DNA of 51,843 nucleotides from Aquimarina agarivorans (lineage in GTDB: Bacteria; Bacteroidota; Bacteroidia; Flavobacteriales; Flavobacteriaceae). Shown piece by piece: positions 36,325 through 47,136 of the stretch (positions are counted from its first letter, which is position 1; each line of letters opens with the position of its first letter). The translations under genes were made by a program, and so were the position numbers. The DNA is taken from NCBI RefSeq assembly GCF_000218485.1, contig NZ_AFPB01000135.1:1-51843 (forward strand). Reading direction: 5' to 3'. The notes beneath the pieces were generated by a model, which made no database searches, was not told the DNA's origin, and saw nothing but the letters and a program-made list of their open reading frames with translations.

Positions 36325-37518
36325 ATGCGAAAAATAAGTTTTATTCAAGTAATTACTGTGGTATTTACTTCATTTACAATTTTTGGATGCAGTAATGATT
36401 CTTCTGATGAAAATAAGGAGTTAGATACAACAGCACCTGAAATTAGTTGTTTTGAAAATATTGAAGTAAAAATAGATGCTACAGCATCGGGTACTGAAGT
36501 AAGTTTTAATACACCTTTAGGCACGGATGATGTGTCGGAAGTGAGTACCAAACAAACTAAAGGTTTAACATCAGGTAGTTTGTTTCCAGTAGGATCAACT
36601 ACAAATACATTTAGTACCACAGACGCGGCAGGCAATACTGCATCCTGTAGTTTTAATGTTATTGTTACCAGAAAAGCACCTTTATCGAGTGCTCCCTATT
36701 TTGTAGGTAACAATCCAACACCCAAGGGCAAAAAATGGGAAAAAGTAGCCAACAAATCTGATGAGTTTGACGGAACTGCTTTTGATGATTCCAAATGGCA
36801 TAAGAATCCAGCTACGGATGGATTTGGGTGGTATGGTAGACCCCCAGCTTTGTTTGATCCTGAAAATGTTACTGTAAATGACGGAAATTTAAATATTACT
36901 ACCCTTAAATATGATACCCCTAAAACAGCAAATAGCAGGGATTGGACTCATGGAGGTGCTATAGTTAGATCAAAAGAAACAGTAAAAGCAGGTCAGTATT
37001 TTGAATGTAGAATGAAGGCGAATAAAACGGTAATGTCTTCCACATTTTGGCTTTCATTTAAACAAAATTGTAATACAGGTCCTGTTAGAAAATTAGAACT
37101 TGATGTTCAGGAATGTGTGGGTCGAACGCACGCTGGAACCGCTGTTTGGGCTAAAGATTTTGCAAATATATACCACTCTAATACCTGGAGGCATGATAGG
37201 CCTTGTGATACGGCTATTGATGAATCCAAACAAGCACCAGCTATAAAGATTTTAGAAGAAGAAAATAATTCAAGATATTTTGTTTACGGTTGTTGGTGGA
37301 AGTCACCAAAAGAAATTTTATTTTATCTGGATGGTGAATTTTCGCACGCCATAACCAATCCTCCTGCAGATTTTGATTTGGAAGGACATATAACCATGGC
37401 CATCGAAACTTATAATTGGAATCCCATTGATGCTGATAACATTTTTGAAACAGCTTCATATGATGATTTGACAACAAAGTACGATTGGGTTAGAACATGG
37501 GATTTAGTAGATGAATAG
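36325..37518 (+). CDS. GH16-family glycoside hydrolase lipoprotein (agarase/porphyranase-like) with HYR domain
   Basis: This 397-residue protein has a lipoprotein signal (TIFGCSND, Cys22), so it is probably surface or periplasm anchored. Residues about 35-115 form a HYR-type Ig-like domain. Residues 130-397 are a GH16 beta-jelly-roll with active site KLELDVQECV (Glu258 nucleophile, Asp260, Glu263 acid/base). The surrounding blocks (GFGWYGRPPALFDPENVTVN, HGGAIVRSKETVKAGQYFECR) and the C-terminal YDWVRTWDL resemble marine beta-agarases and porphyranases. The exact polysaccharide is uncertain; laminarin or another galactan remains possible. No SusC/SusD pair is adjacent. Confidence 0.87.
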   Translation: MRKISFIQVITVVFTSFTIFGCSNDSSDENKELDTTAPEISCFENIEVKIDATASGTEVSFNTPLGTDDVSEVSTKQTKGLTSGSLFPVGSTTNTFSTTDAAGNTASCSFNVIVTRKAPLSSAPYFVGNNPTPKGKKWEKVANKSDEFDGTAFDDSKWHKNPATDGFGWYGRPPALFDPENVTVNDGNLNITTLKYDTPKTANSRDWTHGGAIVRSKETVKAGQYFECRMKANKTVMSSTFWLSFKQNCNTGPVRKLELDVQECVGRTHAGTAVWAKDFANIYHSNTWRHDRPCDTAIDESKQAPAIKILEEENNSRYFVYGCWWKSPKEILFYLDGEFSHAITNPPADFDLEGHITMAIETYNWNPIDADNIFETASYDDLTTKYDWVRTWDLVDE

Positions 37519-37559
37519 GGTTTTTTTACCATATTAATAGTTGTTTTGAGTACGTGAAA

Positions 37560-37586
37560 GGGCACCCTTAAAAAGGTGTCTTTTTG
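37560..37586 (+). terminator. Terminator of the GH16 gene
   Basis: GGCACC and GGTGTC (one G.U pair) flank a short A-rich loop and are followed by five T. The remainder of 37519-37893 is non-coding. Confidence 0.7.
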
Positions 37587-37893
37587 CATTTTATAGAAGT
37601 GCAGAATCTAATGATGTTATTTATAAATACTAGTTCAGTTTTTAATGGATTTTTTTTTATCAAAATTCCTTGACTAAATTTGGTTCATATTCAATTGTGA
37701 ATCTTGTTTATAAATAGCGAATTAGTATCCTAATTTTTTTGTGATTAACTTCATTTTTCCTTGCTTTTATCATAATATAGTTGCGATTAAAACAAATAGT
37801 TAACCCCTGTAAATTTTTAAAATTGATATGATTAATTATCAGTATTTTCGTAAGAAATTGTGTAACATTTTTTTAACAAGCGCTTACACTACT

Positions 37894-40800
37894 ATGAATA
37901 GAACATTACCTTTTTTACTATTATCCTTTATTTCAATAGCAGTTTTTGCCCCAAAAAAAATAGCCAATATTACTTACGATGCTATAACAAAAGACGTTGC
38001 GTCATTTGTTGAAAAGGATAACTATGCTGAAATTGTTGAAGCTTACAATAAAATTTTTGTTAACGATTCAGCGTATGGAGATGCATTAGCTTCCAAAACA
38101 TACTATTTATTAAAGTTGAAAAAATATGATGAGGCCATTTTCAGAAGCAGATAAAGGGTTGGTAAAAGTGGCTAATGGGTTTAAATACGCTTTGTATTTA
38201 AATAAAGGAGTGGCCTATGAAGCTCTGGAAAATTATAATGAAGCAATTCAAAATTACAACGTAGCTCTTAAAGAGTTTCCTAAAAATTTTCAATTTTATT
38301 ATAATAGGGGAGTAGTTTATGAAAAGCTTAAGGAGCATGAAAAAGCAGCTGAAGACTTTAAGCAAACCATTGTTTTGAACCCTTTTTATCCTGAGGCTCA
38401 TTTTCAACTGGGAACTATTTGTTATAGGGAAAAAAAGATGGCTCAAGCACTCATGGCATTAAATATGTATTTGGTGTTAAACCCAGATGGAGAAAATTCT
38501 CTATCAATATTAAGTTCAATTAATACCTCTTTTTCGCGAAGCAATGATGCTACTCCCACTGGAATTCAAATTTCAAAAGATGATGACTCTTTTGAGGATA
38601 TTGATTTGATCCTTAGCAATGGAATAGCACTTAACAAGGGGTATAAAATTAAGAATAAAATTGATTTACCTATGGTTAAGCAGAGTCATGTATTGTTTGA
38701 GCAACTAAAGGATTACGATGGTGGAAATGGTGGATTTTGGAATCAAAAATATGTGCCTTTCTATAATTGGATTAATGAAAATGATTTGTTTGATGCCTAT
38801 GTGTATACGATTATGTTTTCGCTTCAAAAAAGCACCTATAAAAAAATTGTTGATAAAAACATTTCAAAGATTAAATCATTCATTGCAAATACTTTTACTA
38901 AATGGCCCAGTATTGCTGGTGCGAATAATATGATGACCCTTCGCGGTAAGGAGCAAAAAGTAAGTTGTTTGTATGAGGATAAAAAACTGTTAGCTATTGG
39001 GGTACGCAAAATGAGAAAGAAGTTGGCGTTTGGGAATTGTTTGATACTAATGGAAGGTTAAAAGGAGAAGGCGTATTTGATGAGAATGGTAAAAAAGATG
39101 GAGAATGGAAGTCGTTTACTACCAAAGGAAAATTGAGTCATACTTCAAATTATATAAATGATTTGTTGGAGGGGAAATTCACTTCTTATTTTGATACCGG
39201 AAATGTTAATTATGAGTATTTCAATAAAAAAGGAAAAGCAGCAGGGGAATATACAAATTACAACGAATATGGCGCTATAATAGAAGTTAAAAATTATATT
39301 GATAATGAACTCCATGGAGCGTACAACTCGTATTACGATATTGGAAAAGAAGCCAAGGAATACGTAGGAACTTATAAAAAAGGAAAGTTAGATGGGGAGT
39401 TAGGTAATTATTATGATAATGGCCAGCTGTGGAATAAAGTCTCCTATATCGATGGCAAAATGCAGGGAAAAAAAGTCACTTATCACTACAATGGGGAGTT
39501 AAGCTCAAAATCTACATACGAACAAGGGAAATTGACGGGTAATTATATTAAATATTACCCTGATGGCACTGTTGAAGAACAGGGGCAATTCGTGGATAAT
39601 ATGTATGAAGGGCTTTGGAAAATCTATTTATCTGACGGTACTATTTATAAAGAAATTAATTACGAAAAAGATCAGTTTAATGGTGAATACAAGGAATATG
39701 ATGTTGATGGGAAATTGTATTATAATTTTATTTATAAAAAAGGAGAGCTAGTTGGAATATCCTATTATGATAAAGAAGGAAACGTATTAAGTAACGAAAG
39801 GAAGAAATCTGGTAAAATAAATTACAAAGGGTATTCTCCTGTAGGCGAATTAGAGTCAAAAGGGCTTTATAATCTTAAAGGCGGAAAGGAAGGCACTTGG
39901 TCCTATTTTGAGTACGGCGCTAAAACGGGATATGGTACTTTTAAAAATGATCAGTTGCAAGGAGGTTATTTTCAGTTTTATAATGATGGGAACAAAAAGA
40001 TCGAAAAATCGTTCAAGGATGATAAATTAGAAGGTTATTTTGTAAGCTACTATAAGAATGGAAAAATTGAAGAACAAGGATATTATCGAAATGGCTTTGC
40101 TGTTGGTCAATGGCTTTTGTATTATAAAGATGGATCGGTAAATAAGGATTATTTTTACCATAATAATGAATTGCATGGTATACAAAAAGAATTTTCGGTT
40201 ACGGGGAAGTTGTATTCGGAATCAACTTATGAATTCGGAAGATTGCTTACCCGCACATACTATAATTCTAGCGGAAGCGTGCATGAAATTATTGATAATA
40301 CTGATTTTAGTACAGAAAGAACAACAACTTTTACCCATTTAAACGGATCACCTTATTCAGTTACTAATTACTTGGGAGGGAAAAAACACGGAGCATATAA
40401 AAAGTATTATTTCGACGGGCAATTATCTCAACAAGGAGATTATTTTAACGATAATGCCACAGGTAAATGGGTATCCTATCATGAAAATGGTAAGGTAAAA
40501 AGTGAAGGAAGCTATGAGCAGGGAAATGCTATTGGCGAGTGGAATTATTATTACGATAACGGAACTTTAGAGGAAACACGTTTTTTTAAAAACAATAAGA
40601 TTAATGGCAAAAACAAAGAGTATTATAATGATGGTACCCTTAAAAATGAAATTGATTACCGGAATGGAGTAATAAATGGGCTACGAAAATTTTATAGCCC
40701 AACAGGGAAATTGCAGTTTGTACGCTACTATAATAATGGAGATTTAATTGGCTATTCATATAATGATGGTCAAGGAAAATTAAAGCCAATGATACCCCTA

Positions 40801-41190
40801 AAATCAGGAACAGGCAAGTTAGTGGCTTATTATAGTAATGGTATCAAGTCCGCTGAAATGGAATTTAAAAATGGATATTTTATAAATGATTACAAAATAT
40901 ATACTTATCAGGGTAAAATAAACAAAGTAATGACGCATAAAGCCAATGAAAATCATGGGTCTTATAAAGTGTATTATGCTAATGGAATATTAAAATCTCA
41001 TTATAATTATTATTACGGTGACTTAAACGGGGAGTTATTGGAATATTACCCCAACGGTAAGCTTAAAAATAAAAAGCATTACGTTAATGACGTTTTAAAT
41101 GGAGAAGCTGAATATTATAATGAAAATGGTACACTTATTGAGAAACGAATTTATTTTAATGGAATGATTGAAAAACAAATAAAGCAGTAG
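37894..41190 (+). pseudogene. Secreted TPR plus MORN/YwqK-repeat protein, two frame breaks
   Basis: I chose ATG 37894 because it gives a clean signal peptide (MNRTLPFLLLSFISIAVFA); an upstream in-frame ATG at 37828 does not. TPR units occupy about residues 50-200. Removing one T from the run at 38138-38141 restores YDEAISEADKGL, which has exact TPR spacing. Adding a base at the G run 38999-39002 restores AIGGTQNEKEVGVWELFDTN and enters a long array of MORN_2/YwqK repeats (pattern GxWxxYYxNGxLxxxxxYxxGxxxG), about 25 units to the end. Corrected length is about 1098 residues. Such repeats mediate binding at the envelope; no enzyme activity is implied. It is followed 1 bp later by a transglutaminase-like gene, so the two form an operon. 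Confidence 0.75.
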
Positions 41191-41191
41191 T

Positions 41192-43125
41192 ATGAGTAGA
41201 CTTTTTAGCACATTTATTTTTCTTTTTTTATTAGGAACTACTATTCAAGCACAGTCTCAAGAATTTTCGCCTTTGTACAAAAAATATAAGGACAAGTATC
41301 CAAATGCTAATTTTGTACGTCTTTTGGATGAAATTAAGATTGACGTTTCTTTAAATAACAATGATCTAGAAATCAGCCAGCATATTAGGGAAGATAATTT
41401 GTACATGTCGGCAGGAGCCACTTATGGTTCTAAAAGAGCAATTCATTATTCGTCATTTTTTGAGGTGGATGATGTTAAGGCATCTTCATTGGTATTTGAC
41501 GGAGGCAAGTACAAAGAAATACCTGTAACGGATTTTGTGCAAAAAGATGATATGAATACAAGTTTTTATGATGACAGTAAAACTATTAATTTTATATACC
41601 CACGTTTGCACGAAGGTGCTAAAACTTCATTAAGCTATTCACAAAAGATAAAAAATCCACGATTTTTAAATGCGCTTTATTTTGGATTAAATGCACCAAT
41701 TGCTAAAAGTAAATTTACATTAAGTGTTGATAATGAAATTGAACTTGAATTGAAAGAGTTTAATTTAGAGGGTTTAGATATAAATTTTTCTAAAAAAGAA
41801 AAAAAGGCAAAATCATATATACTTGGGAAACGGAAGAGGTTGCAGCCTATGATATGGATAGTGGAGCGCCTAGCTTTCGAACCATTGTACCACATATTAT
41901 TCCTATATTAACTTCATACAAAACAAAAAAAGGAACTAAAAAGCTGTCGTCGTCAGTGGGCGATTTGTATAATTGGTACTATTCGTTAGTAGAAAATGTA
42001 AACACGGAGTCTTCAAGTCCAGAGTTAGTCGCATTGGTCAAAGAACTTACTAAGGATAAAAAAACGGATTTGGAAAGGGTAAAGGCAATTTATTATTGGA
42101 CTCAGGAAAATGTAAAATACATTGCGTTTGAGTATGCCTTAGGTGGTTTTATCCCAAGAGAAGCCAATGATGTTTTCAGAAAAAAGTATGGTGATTGCAA
42201 AGATAATTCAAGTATATTATCGGAAATGCTGGAAATTGCAAATCTGAAAGGGAATTTAACATGGATCGGTACTCGGAGTATTCCTTATACTTACAGTGAA
42301 GTTCCAACACCTGCAGTGGATAATCATATGATTTTATCGTATACCGAAGGGGAAAAAGTGTATTACCTGGATGCTACAGGTAGGTATACACCCATTGACA
42401 TGCCATCATCATTTATTCAAGGGAAAGAGGCGCTTATCGGTATTGGGAAAAATGATTTTGTTGTAAAAAAAGTACCCGTGGTTCCTGCAGAACGAAACCA
42501 AATTAGTGACAGTATATACATCAATATCGAAGGGAAAAAGGTCATTGGTAAAGGAAAGTTTGTAACTAATGGATATCTTAAAACTGATCTTTTTCATGCA
42601 CTGGAAAAATTGACAAAACAAAAGGATTTAAAGGAATTCTACACTTACCAATTACGTAAAGGAAGTAATCGTTTTTTAATTGATGATTTTAAGGAAGCTA
42701 ATAAATTTGCTTATGACAAAGCTTATAGTGTGGATTATACTTTTAATATCGAAAACTACGCACAAGGCTATGAAAATGAGGTGTATGTTAACATGAATTT
42801 TAATAGAGACTTAAGTCGTTTAAAAGAGGACGATAACCGTAAAAGCGGGAAACAGTTTAATTATAAAAGCACTAATGAAATGACTTCGGTATTGGAAATT
42901 CCGAGTACAATGCAACTAGATTACGTACCTGAAAGTTTTGAAATTTCAAATGATTTTTTTAGTTGTAAAATTGAATATGCTACTAAAAGCAATCAAGTTA
43001 TTTATAAATTGAGCGTCACTCAAAATTTTATTGAGCTTACGCTAGAAGAACAAAAGGAGTTGAATAAAATGATCAAAAAAATTGAGAAGAATTACAAGGA
43101 GGTTGTGATTCTTAAAAAGAAATAA
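41192..43125 (+). pseudogene. DUF3857-transglutaminase-like secreted protein, one frame break
   Basis: It starts with a signal peptide (LFSTFIFLFLLGTTIQA). The N-terminal part is a DUF3857-like domain. The frame is lost near the AT repeat at 41815-41821. Either one missing base or two extra bases (AT) would restore KSYTWETEEVAAYDMDSGAPSF. The downstream part has the transglutaminase-like core: VKYIAFEYALGGFIPREANDVF, then KYGDCKDNSSILSEMLEIA (Cys of the triad), and VDNHMILSYTEGEKVYYLDAT (His and Asp). Joined length is about 644 residues, close to the similar protein encoded next at 43408. A peptide- or protein-crosslinking or cleaving role is possible but unproven. Confidence 0.8.
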
Positions 43126-43407
43126 AAAGGGAATGAGTTCCTCAAAAAAGGTCAATTAAAGCAGGCCGTAAATAGATCGTAGGAGATTGTAAGTTTTCAA
43201 AAAAACACCTTGATCTTCAAAATTAAATAGAAACTGATATCTTGCATTTAAATAGCATTGGAACATCTAGGATAACTAAGTTATTTGAAAATTGAATAAG
43301 AATATATTTTTTATATTCACAACAACCAACAATCAATGCTCAAAAGTATGGAGCTAGCCTCAATTATCAAGCGCCCCAAATACTATTACACAGCTTAAAA
43401 TTTATAC

Positions 43408-45390
43408 ATGAATACACACAATAGTTTTTTAATTTCACTAGTATTATTTTTTACAACATCTGCAATTTTTAGTCAAACAGCAGCAGTTTGCGAAACCTAT
43501 GAATGGGATGAAAACCCTACAAGTAGTTTTAATACCACCGCTCATACTGAAAAAGACGTTGTTGCTTTTCAGGAAAAGACAATTAATGAATTTGTATTAA
43601 CCGCTGAAGGAGGTTTTGTAGAATATTCATTAATACATAACATTTACTGGTTAAATTCCAATGATAAAATTGAAGAGTATAATAAGGTATACTTACCCAC
43701 ATCAGCCACAAAAATATTGGTAAAAAATAAGGCACGCGTAATTACAAAAAGCGGAAAAATAATTGAGCTTGATGATTCAAAAATACTTGAGGCAAAAAAT
43801 GAAGAAACGCAAGTAAACTACAAATATTATGCATTTGAAGGTGTTGAAAAAGGATCGTTTATTGAGTATTATTATGTTATTAAACGCTACCCAGCTTATA
43901 CCGGAGCTAGTGTATATTTACAAGATGGATACTATAAAGAAAATGTTAGTTTTTACCTTTATTCACCAAAAAATTTAGTGTTCAGTTCAAAAAGTTATAA
44001 TGGATTGCCTGAAATGGTAAAAGATACTTTGGTAAAGGATAAAAACCTTTGGACGGTAAAATTAGATAAAGTGGAAGGTTTGGAAATTGAAAGTCAAGCG
44101 CCTTACGATACTGCTTTGCAAAAAGTAATTTATAAGCTGGATAAAAATACTGCTAATCCTACTAAAGAGTATGTTTCTTATGGTGAGGTTACCCAAAACG
44201 TATACAAAAGTTTGTACCCTGAATTGGATAAAAAAACGGCGAAAGCCTTAGATAAATTTATAGCTTCAATTTTAAAGGTAAAAGGAACGCCCTCGGCAGA
44301 AGAAATATTACAAATAGAAACTTACATAAAATCTAATATTTTTGTTACTACAGCCAAACAACAAGGGTTAGACGATATTGATAAAATATTAGAAACTAAA
44401 ATTGCAGGCGAGACTGGGATGATGCGTTTATATGCAGCTATATTTAATAAATTAGGGGTTAAACATGAAATTGTACTCACCTGTCCGCGTAGTGATGTTA
44501 AGTTTGATAAAGATTTTGAAGTTTACAACTTTTTAGAGGACTACTTAATTTATTTTCCTAAGCTTAAATTATACATGGAACCTTTAAGTCCGCTTTCGCG
44601 TTTAGGTTTTCCTTCGGGCAATTTAACGGACACTTATGGATTATTTATAAAGCCTGTGACTCTTGGTGATTTTACTTCTGGTTTAGGAAAAGTAAAATTT
44701 ATTGAACCCGTTAATTATGATCAAACGCAATATAATTTAATTATGAATGTGTCATTTGATCCGGATGATTTGACAACTACAAATTTAGAAATGGACCGGA
44801 AAATGAGTGGATATTACGCGTTGAGTGTGCAGCCATATTTACATTTAGCAAAAGCAGAAGCTAAAGATGAAGCCATTGAAAATATTATAAAATCGATTAA
44901 CGAGAATTTAGAAATTAAGGAAAAGCAAGTGTTTAATGACGGACAATATGACTTTGGAAAAAAACCTTTGCATATTACCGCAAAAATGAGTTCCGATGCT
45001 TTTGTTGAAAAGGCAGGTCGAAAATATCTTTTCAAATTAGGTGATTTGATTGGACTGCAACAAGAAATGTATCAGGAAAAAGCACGAAAGCTTCCTGTAG
45101 AAAATATGTTTGAAAGAAGTTACAATCGTAAATTGATTGTAGACATACCCGATGGCTATCAATTTCAAAATTTAAACAGCATAAATATTGACGAGTCTTT
45201 TGAGGAAGATGGAAAAGTTCAATTCATGTTTAAATCCAGTTATGAAATACAAAACAATCAATTAATTGTATCTGTATTGGAATACTACAATCAAAATATT
45301 ATCCCGGTAGCTATTTATGAAAAATACAGAACGATCATTAATAGCGCAGCAAATTTTAATAAAGTTACTTTAGTTTTAAACAAAAAGTAG
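43408..45390 (+). CDS. DUF3857-domain secreted protein, transglutaminase-like relative
   Basis: This 660-residue protein has a signal peptide (ISLVLFFTTSAIFSQTA). It has the DUF3857 N-terminal half (YNKVYLPTSATKILVKNKAR...GSFIEYYYVIKRYP). The central segment corresponds to a transglutaminase-like core (LYAAIFNKLGVKHEIVLTCP), but the Cys seen in the neighbour (GDCKD) is replaced (ETGMM), so catalysis by that residue is unlikely. The gene is intact. It lies 282 bp after the preceding paralogue-like gene; that gap shows no gene. The two probably work together at the envelope. Confidence 0.8.
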   Translation: MNTHNSFLISLVLFFTTSAIFSQTAAVCETYEWDENPTSSFNTTAHTEKDVVAFQEKTINEFVLTAEGGFVEYSLIHNIYWLNSNDKIEEYNKVYLPTSATKILVKNKARVITKSGKIIELDDSKILEAKNEETQVNYKYYAFEGVEKGSFIEYYYVIKRYPAYTGASVYLQDGYYKENVSFYLYSPKNLVFSSKSYNGLPEMVKDTLVKDKNLWTVKLDKVEGLEIESQAPYDTALQKVIYKLDKNTANPTKEYVSYGEVTQNVYKSLYPELDKKTAKALDKFIASILKVKGTPSAEEILQIETYIKSNIFVTTAKQQGLDDIDKILETKIAGETGMMRLYAAIFNKLGVKHEIVLTCPRSDVKFDKDFEVYNFLEDYLIYFPKLKLYMEPLSPLSRLGFPSGNLTDTYGLFIKPVTLGDFTSGLGKVKFIEPVNYDQTQYNLIMNVSFDPDDLTTTNLEMDRKMSGYYALSVQPYLHLAKAEAKDEAIENIIKSINENLEIKEKQVFNDGQYDFGKKPLHITAKMSSDAFVEKAGRKYLFKLGDLIGLQQEMYQEKARKLPVENMFERSYNRKLIVDIPDGYQFQNLNSINIDESFEEDGKVQFMFKSSYEIQNNQLIVSVLEYYNQNIIPVAIYEKYRTIINSAANFNKVTLVLNKK

Positions 45391-45671
45391 AAATAGTTAA
45401 CTACACACCATTTTAAATTTCATTGATTAATTTTGTAACGATTTCAAACTTATACGTTTTAGGAAATGTATAAGTTTGGGACGTAATTAATTGTTGATTT
45501 TATAGGAAACCTAACGATTATTTGCGTTTTAGCAAATAAAAATGATCTGCAAACTAATTAGCACAACCAATATTATTTGTAGATAATACAGTTAAACAAT
45601 TGTTTAATTTAACATTTATTTCACTATATTGCTTTAACATAATTCCCACACTTGATTTTGTTTTTTTGTTG

Positions 45672-45706
45672 AAAACGTTTTTGTTTTTCTTCAAAAAACG
45701 TTTTTT
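45672..45706. promoter_or_regulatory. Two LacI/GalR-type operator palindromes
   Basis: AAAACGTTTT occurs at 45672-45681 and again, in the longer palindrome AAAAAACGTTTTTT, at 45693-45706. The central CG within an A/T palindrome is typical of LacI-family sites. They lie about 125 bp upstream of the transporter-dehydratase-kinase-aldolase operon and could repress it until an inducer is present. The regulator gene is not in this window. The rest of 45391-45831 is non-coding. Confidence 0.6.
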
Positions 45707-45831
45707 ATCTCATCATTGTTTCGCCAAATAAGGACAATTAGTATTGATGCCTTTTTTGGATTTTTAATGATGCATATCCTTTAACAAAGGATTAGAAAAT
45801 TTACTAATTAGTACATTAACTCAATATACAA

Positions 45832-47136
45832 GTGATTAAAAAAAATACTACTACTTCAGTCAATCCAACGCGAAAAAGATTTGGTATTCTAGGTTTGGTT
45901 TTTATATCGGTGGTTATTAATTACCTCGATCGATCTAACATATCGGTTGCAGCTACTGCATTATCAAATGAATTAGATTTGGATAAAGTTAAAATGGGAT
46001 TAATTTTTTCAGCCTTTGGTTGGACTTATGCCAGTTTACAAATTCCAGGTGGAGTAATTGTCGATAAAATTAGAGCCAGAGTTTTATACACACTCATATT
46101 AATTTTATGGTCAATAGCCACTTTACTACAAGGTTTGGTAAGTTCGTTTGCAGCTTTAGTTGGTCTTAGAGCAAGTATTGGAGTGTTTGAAGCGCCATCA
46201 TTTCCTATAAATAATGCCATAGCAACAAAATGGTTCCCTGAGGAGGAGCGCGCATCAGCAATTGCTTTTTATACCTCGGGGCAGTACATAGGTCTTGCTT
46301 TTTTAACCCCATTACTAGCTTATATTCAAAGTGAATTAGGTTGGAGAGGGTTATTTATTTTATCAGGAATTATTGGAGTAATTTGGGCGTTTGTATGGTA
46401 TGTTTTTTACCGAGATCCTGAAAATCATAAAGGAGTTAATCAATCCGAATTGGATTATATTCAAAAAGATGAAGTAAAAAAAGTGAAACAAGTAAAGCCT
46501 TTTAAGTGGTCCGATCTTAAATATGCATTTATATATAAAAAATTATGGGGTTTGTATTTGGGTCAGTTTTGTTTAGGATCCACCTTTATATTCTTTTTGA
46601 CTTGGTTTCCTACCTACTTGCAAGAGCAAAAAGGGATTGATTTAATGAAGTCAGGGATTATGGGTTCAGTTCCGTTTCTTGGTGCTTTTTTAGGTGTTAT
46701 TATTTCAGGTTTATTATCTGATCGTTTGATAAAAAGGGGAGTTTCTAAAGAGATTGCTCGTAAAGCTCCAGTGTTAACTGGATTATTTTTGTCATCGTCA
46801 ATTATTTTAGCTAACTATACCGAAAGCCAATTTCTTACTATAGCATTTTTAACCTTAGCATTTTTTGGGACAGGTTTTGCAAGTATTTCTTGGATATTTG
46901 TTTCAACAATTGCGCCAAAAGAACACATTGGTTTGGTAGGAGGCGTATTTAATTTAATGGGTGGTTTGTCAGCTGTAGTTGTGCCAATAGTCATAGGTAT
47001 TTTAGCAAAAGAAGGAAATTTTGAACCTGCGCTATTTTTTATTGGAATTATAGCCATTTTAGGATTTTTAGCTTATATTTTCCTTGTCGGAAAGGTTGAA
47101 AGAATACAAATTACTAACAACGAAACTCAAAATTAA
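45832..47136 (+). CDS. MFS sugar-acid transporter (ACS family, DgoT/ExuT-like)
   Basis: This 434-residue, 12-helix MFS protein starts at a GTG codon; no nearer ATG fits. It has NYLDRSNISVAATALSNEL in TM1, a motif seen in hexuronate and galactonate permeases (ExuT, DgoT, GudP), and KWFPEEERASAIAFYTSGQYIG. The ACS family imports acidic sugars or similar anions with protons. It is the first gene of an operon with a galactonate-dehydratase-like enzyme, KDG kinase and KDPG aldolase, which supports an aldonate or related acid as substrate. The next gene starts at its last stop base (TAATG). Confidence 0.9.
   Translation: MIKKNTTTSVNPTRKRFGILGLVFISVVINYLDRSNISVAATALSNELDLDKVKMGLIFSAFGWTYASLQIPGGVIVDKIRARVLYTLILILWSIATLLQGLVSSFAALVGLRASIGVFEAPSFPINNAIATKWFPEEERASAIAFYTSGQYIGLAFLTPLLAYIQSELGWRGLFILSGIIGVIWAFVWYVFYRDPENHKGVNQSELDYIQKDEVKKVKQVKPFKWSDLKYAFIYKKLWGLYLGQFCLGSTFIFFLTWFPTYLQEQKGIDLMKSGIMGSVPFLGAFLGVIISGLLSDRLIKRGVSKEIARKAPVLTGLFLSSSIILANYTESQFLTIAFLTLAFFGTGFASISWIFVSTIAPKEHIGLVGGVFNLMGGLSAVVVPIVIGILAKEGNFEPALFFIGIIAILGFLAYIFLVGKVERIQITNNETQN

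Noticed and set aside
36325..37518. A full SusC/SusD polysaccharide utilisation locus around the GH16 gene
   Set aside because: No TonB-dependent receptor or SusD-like gene is in the window, so a PUL label is not supported.
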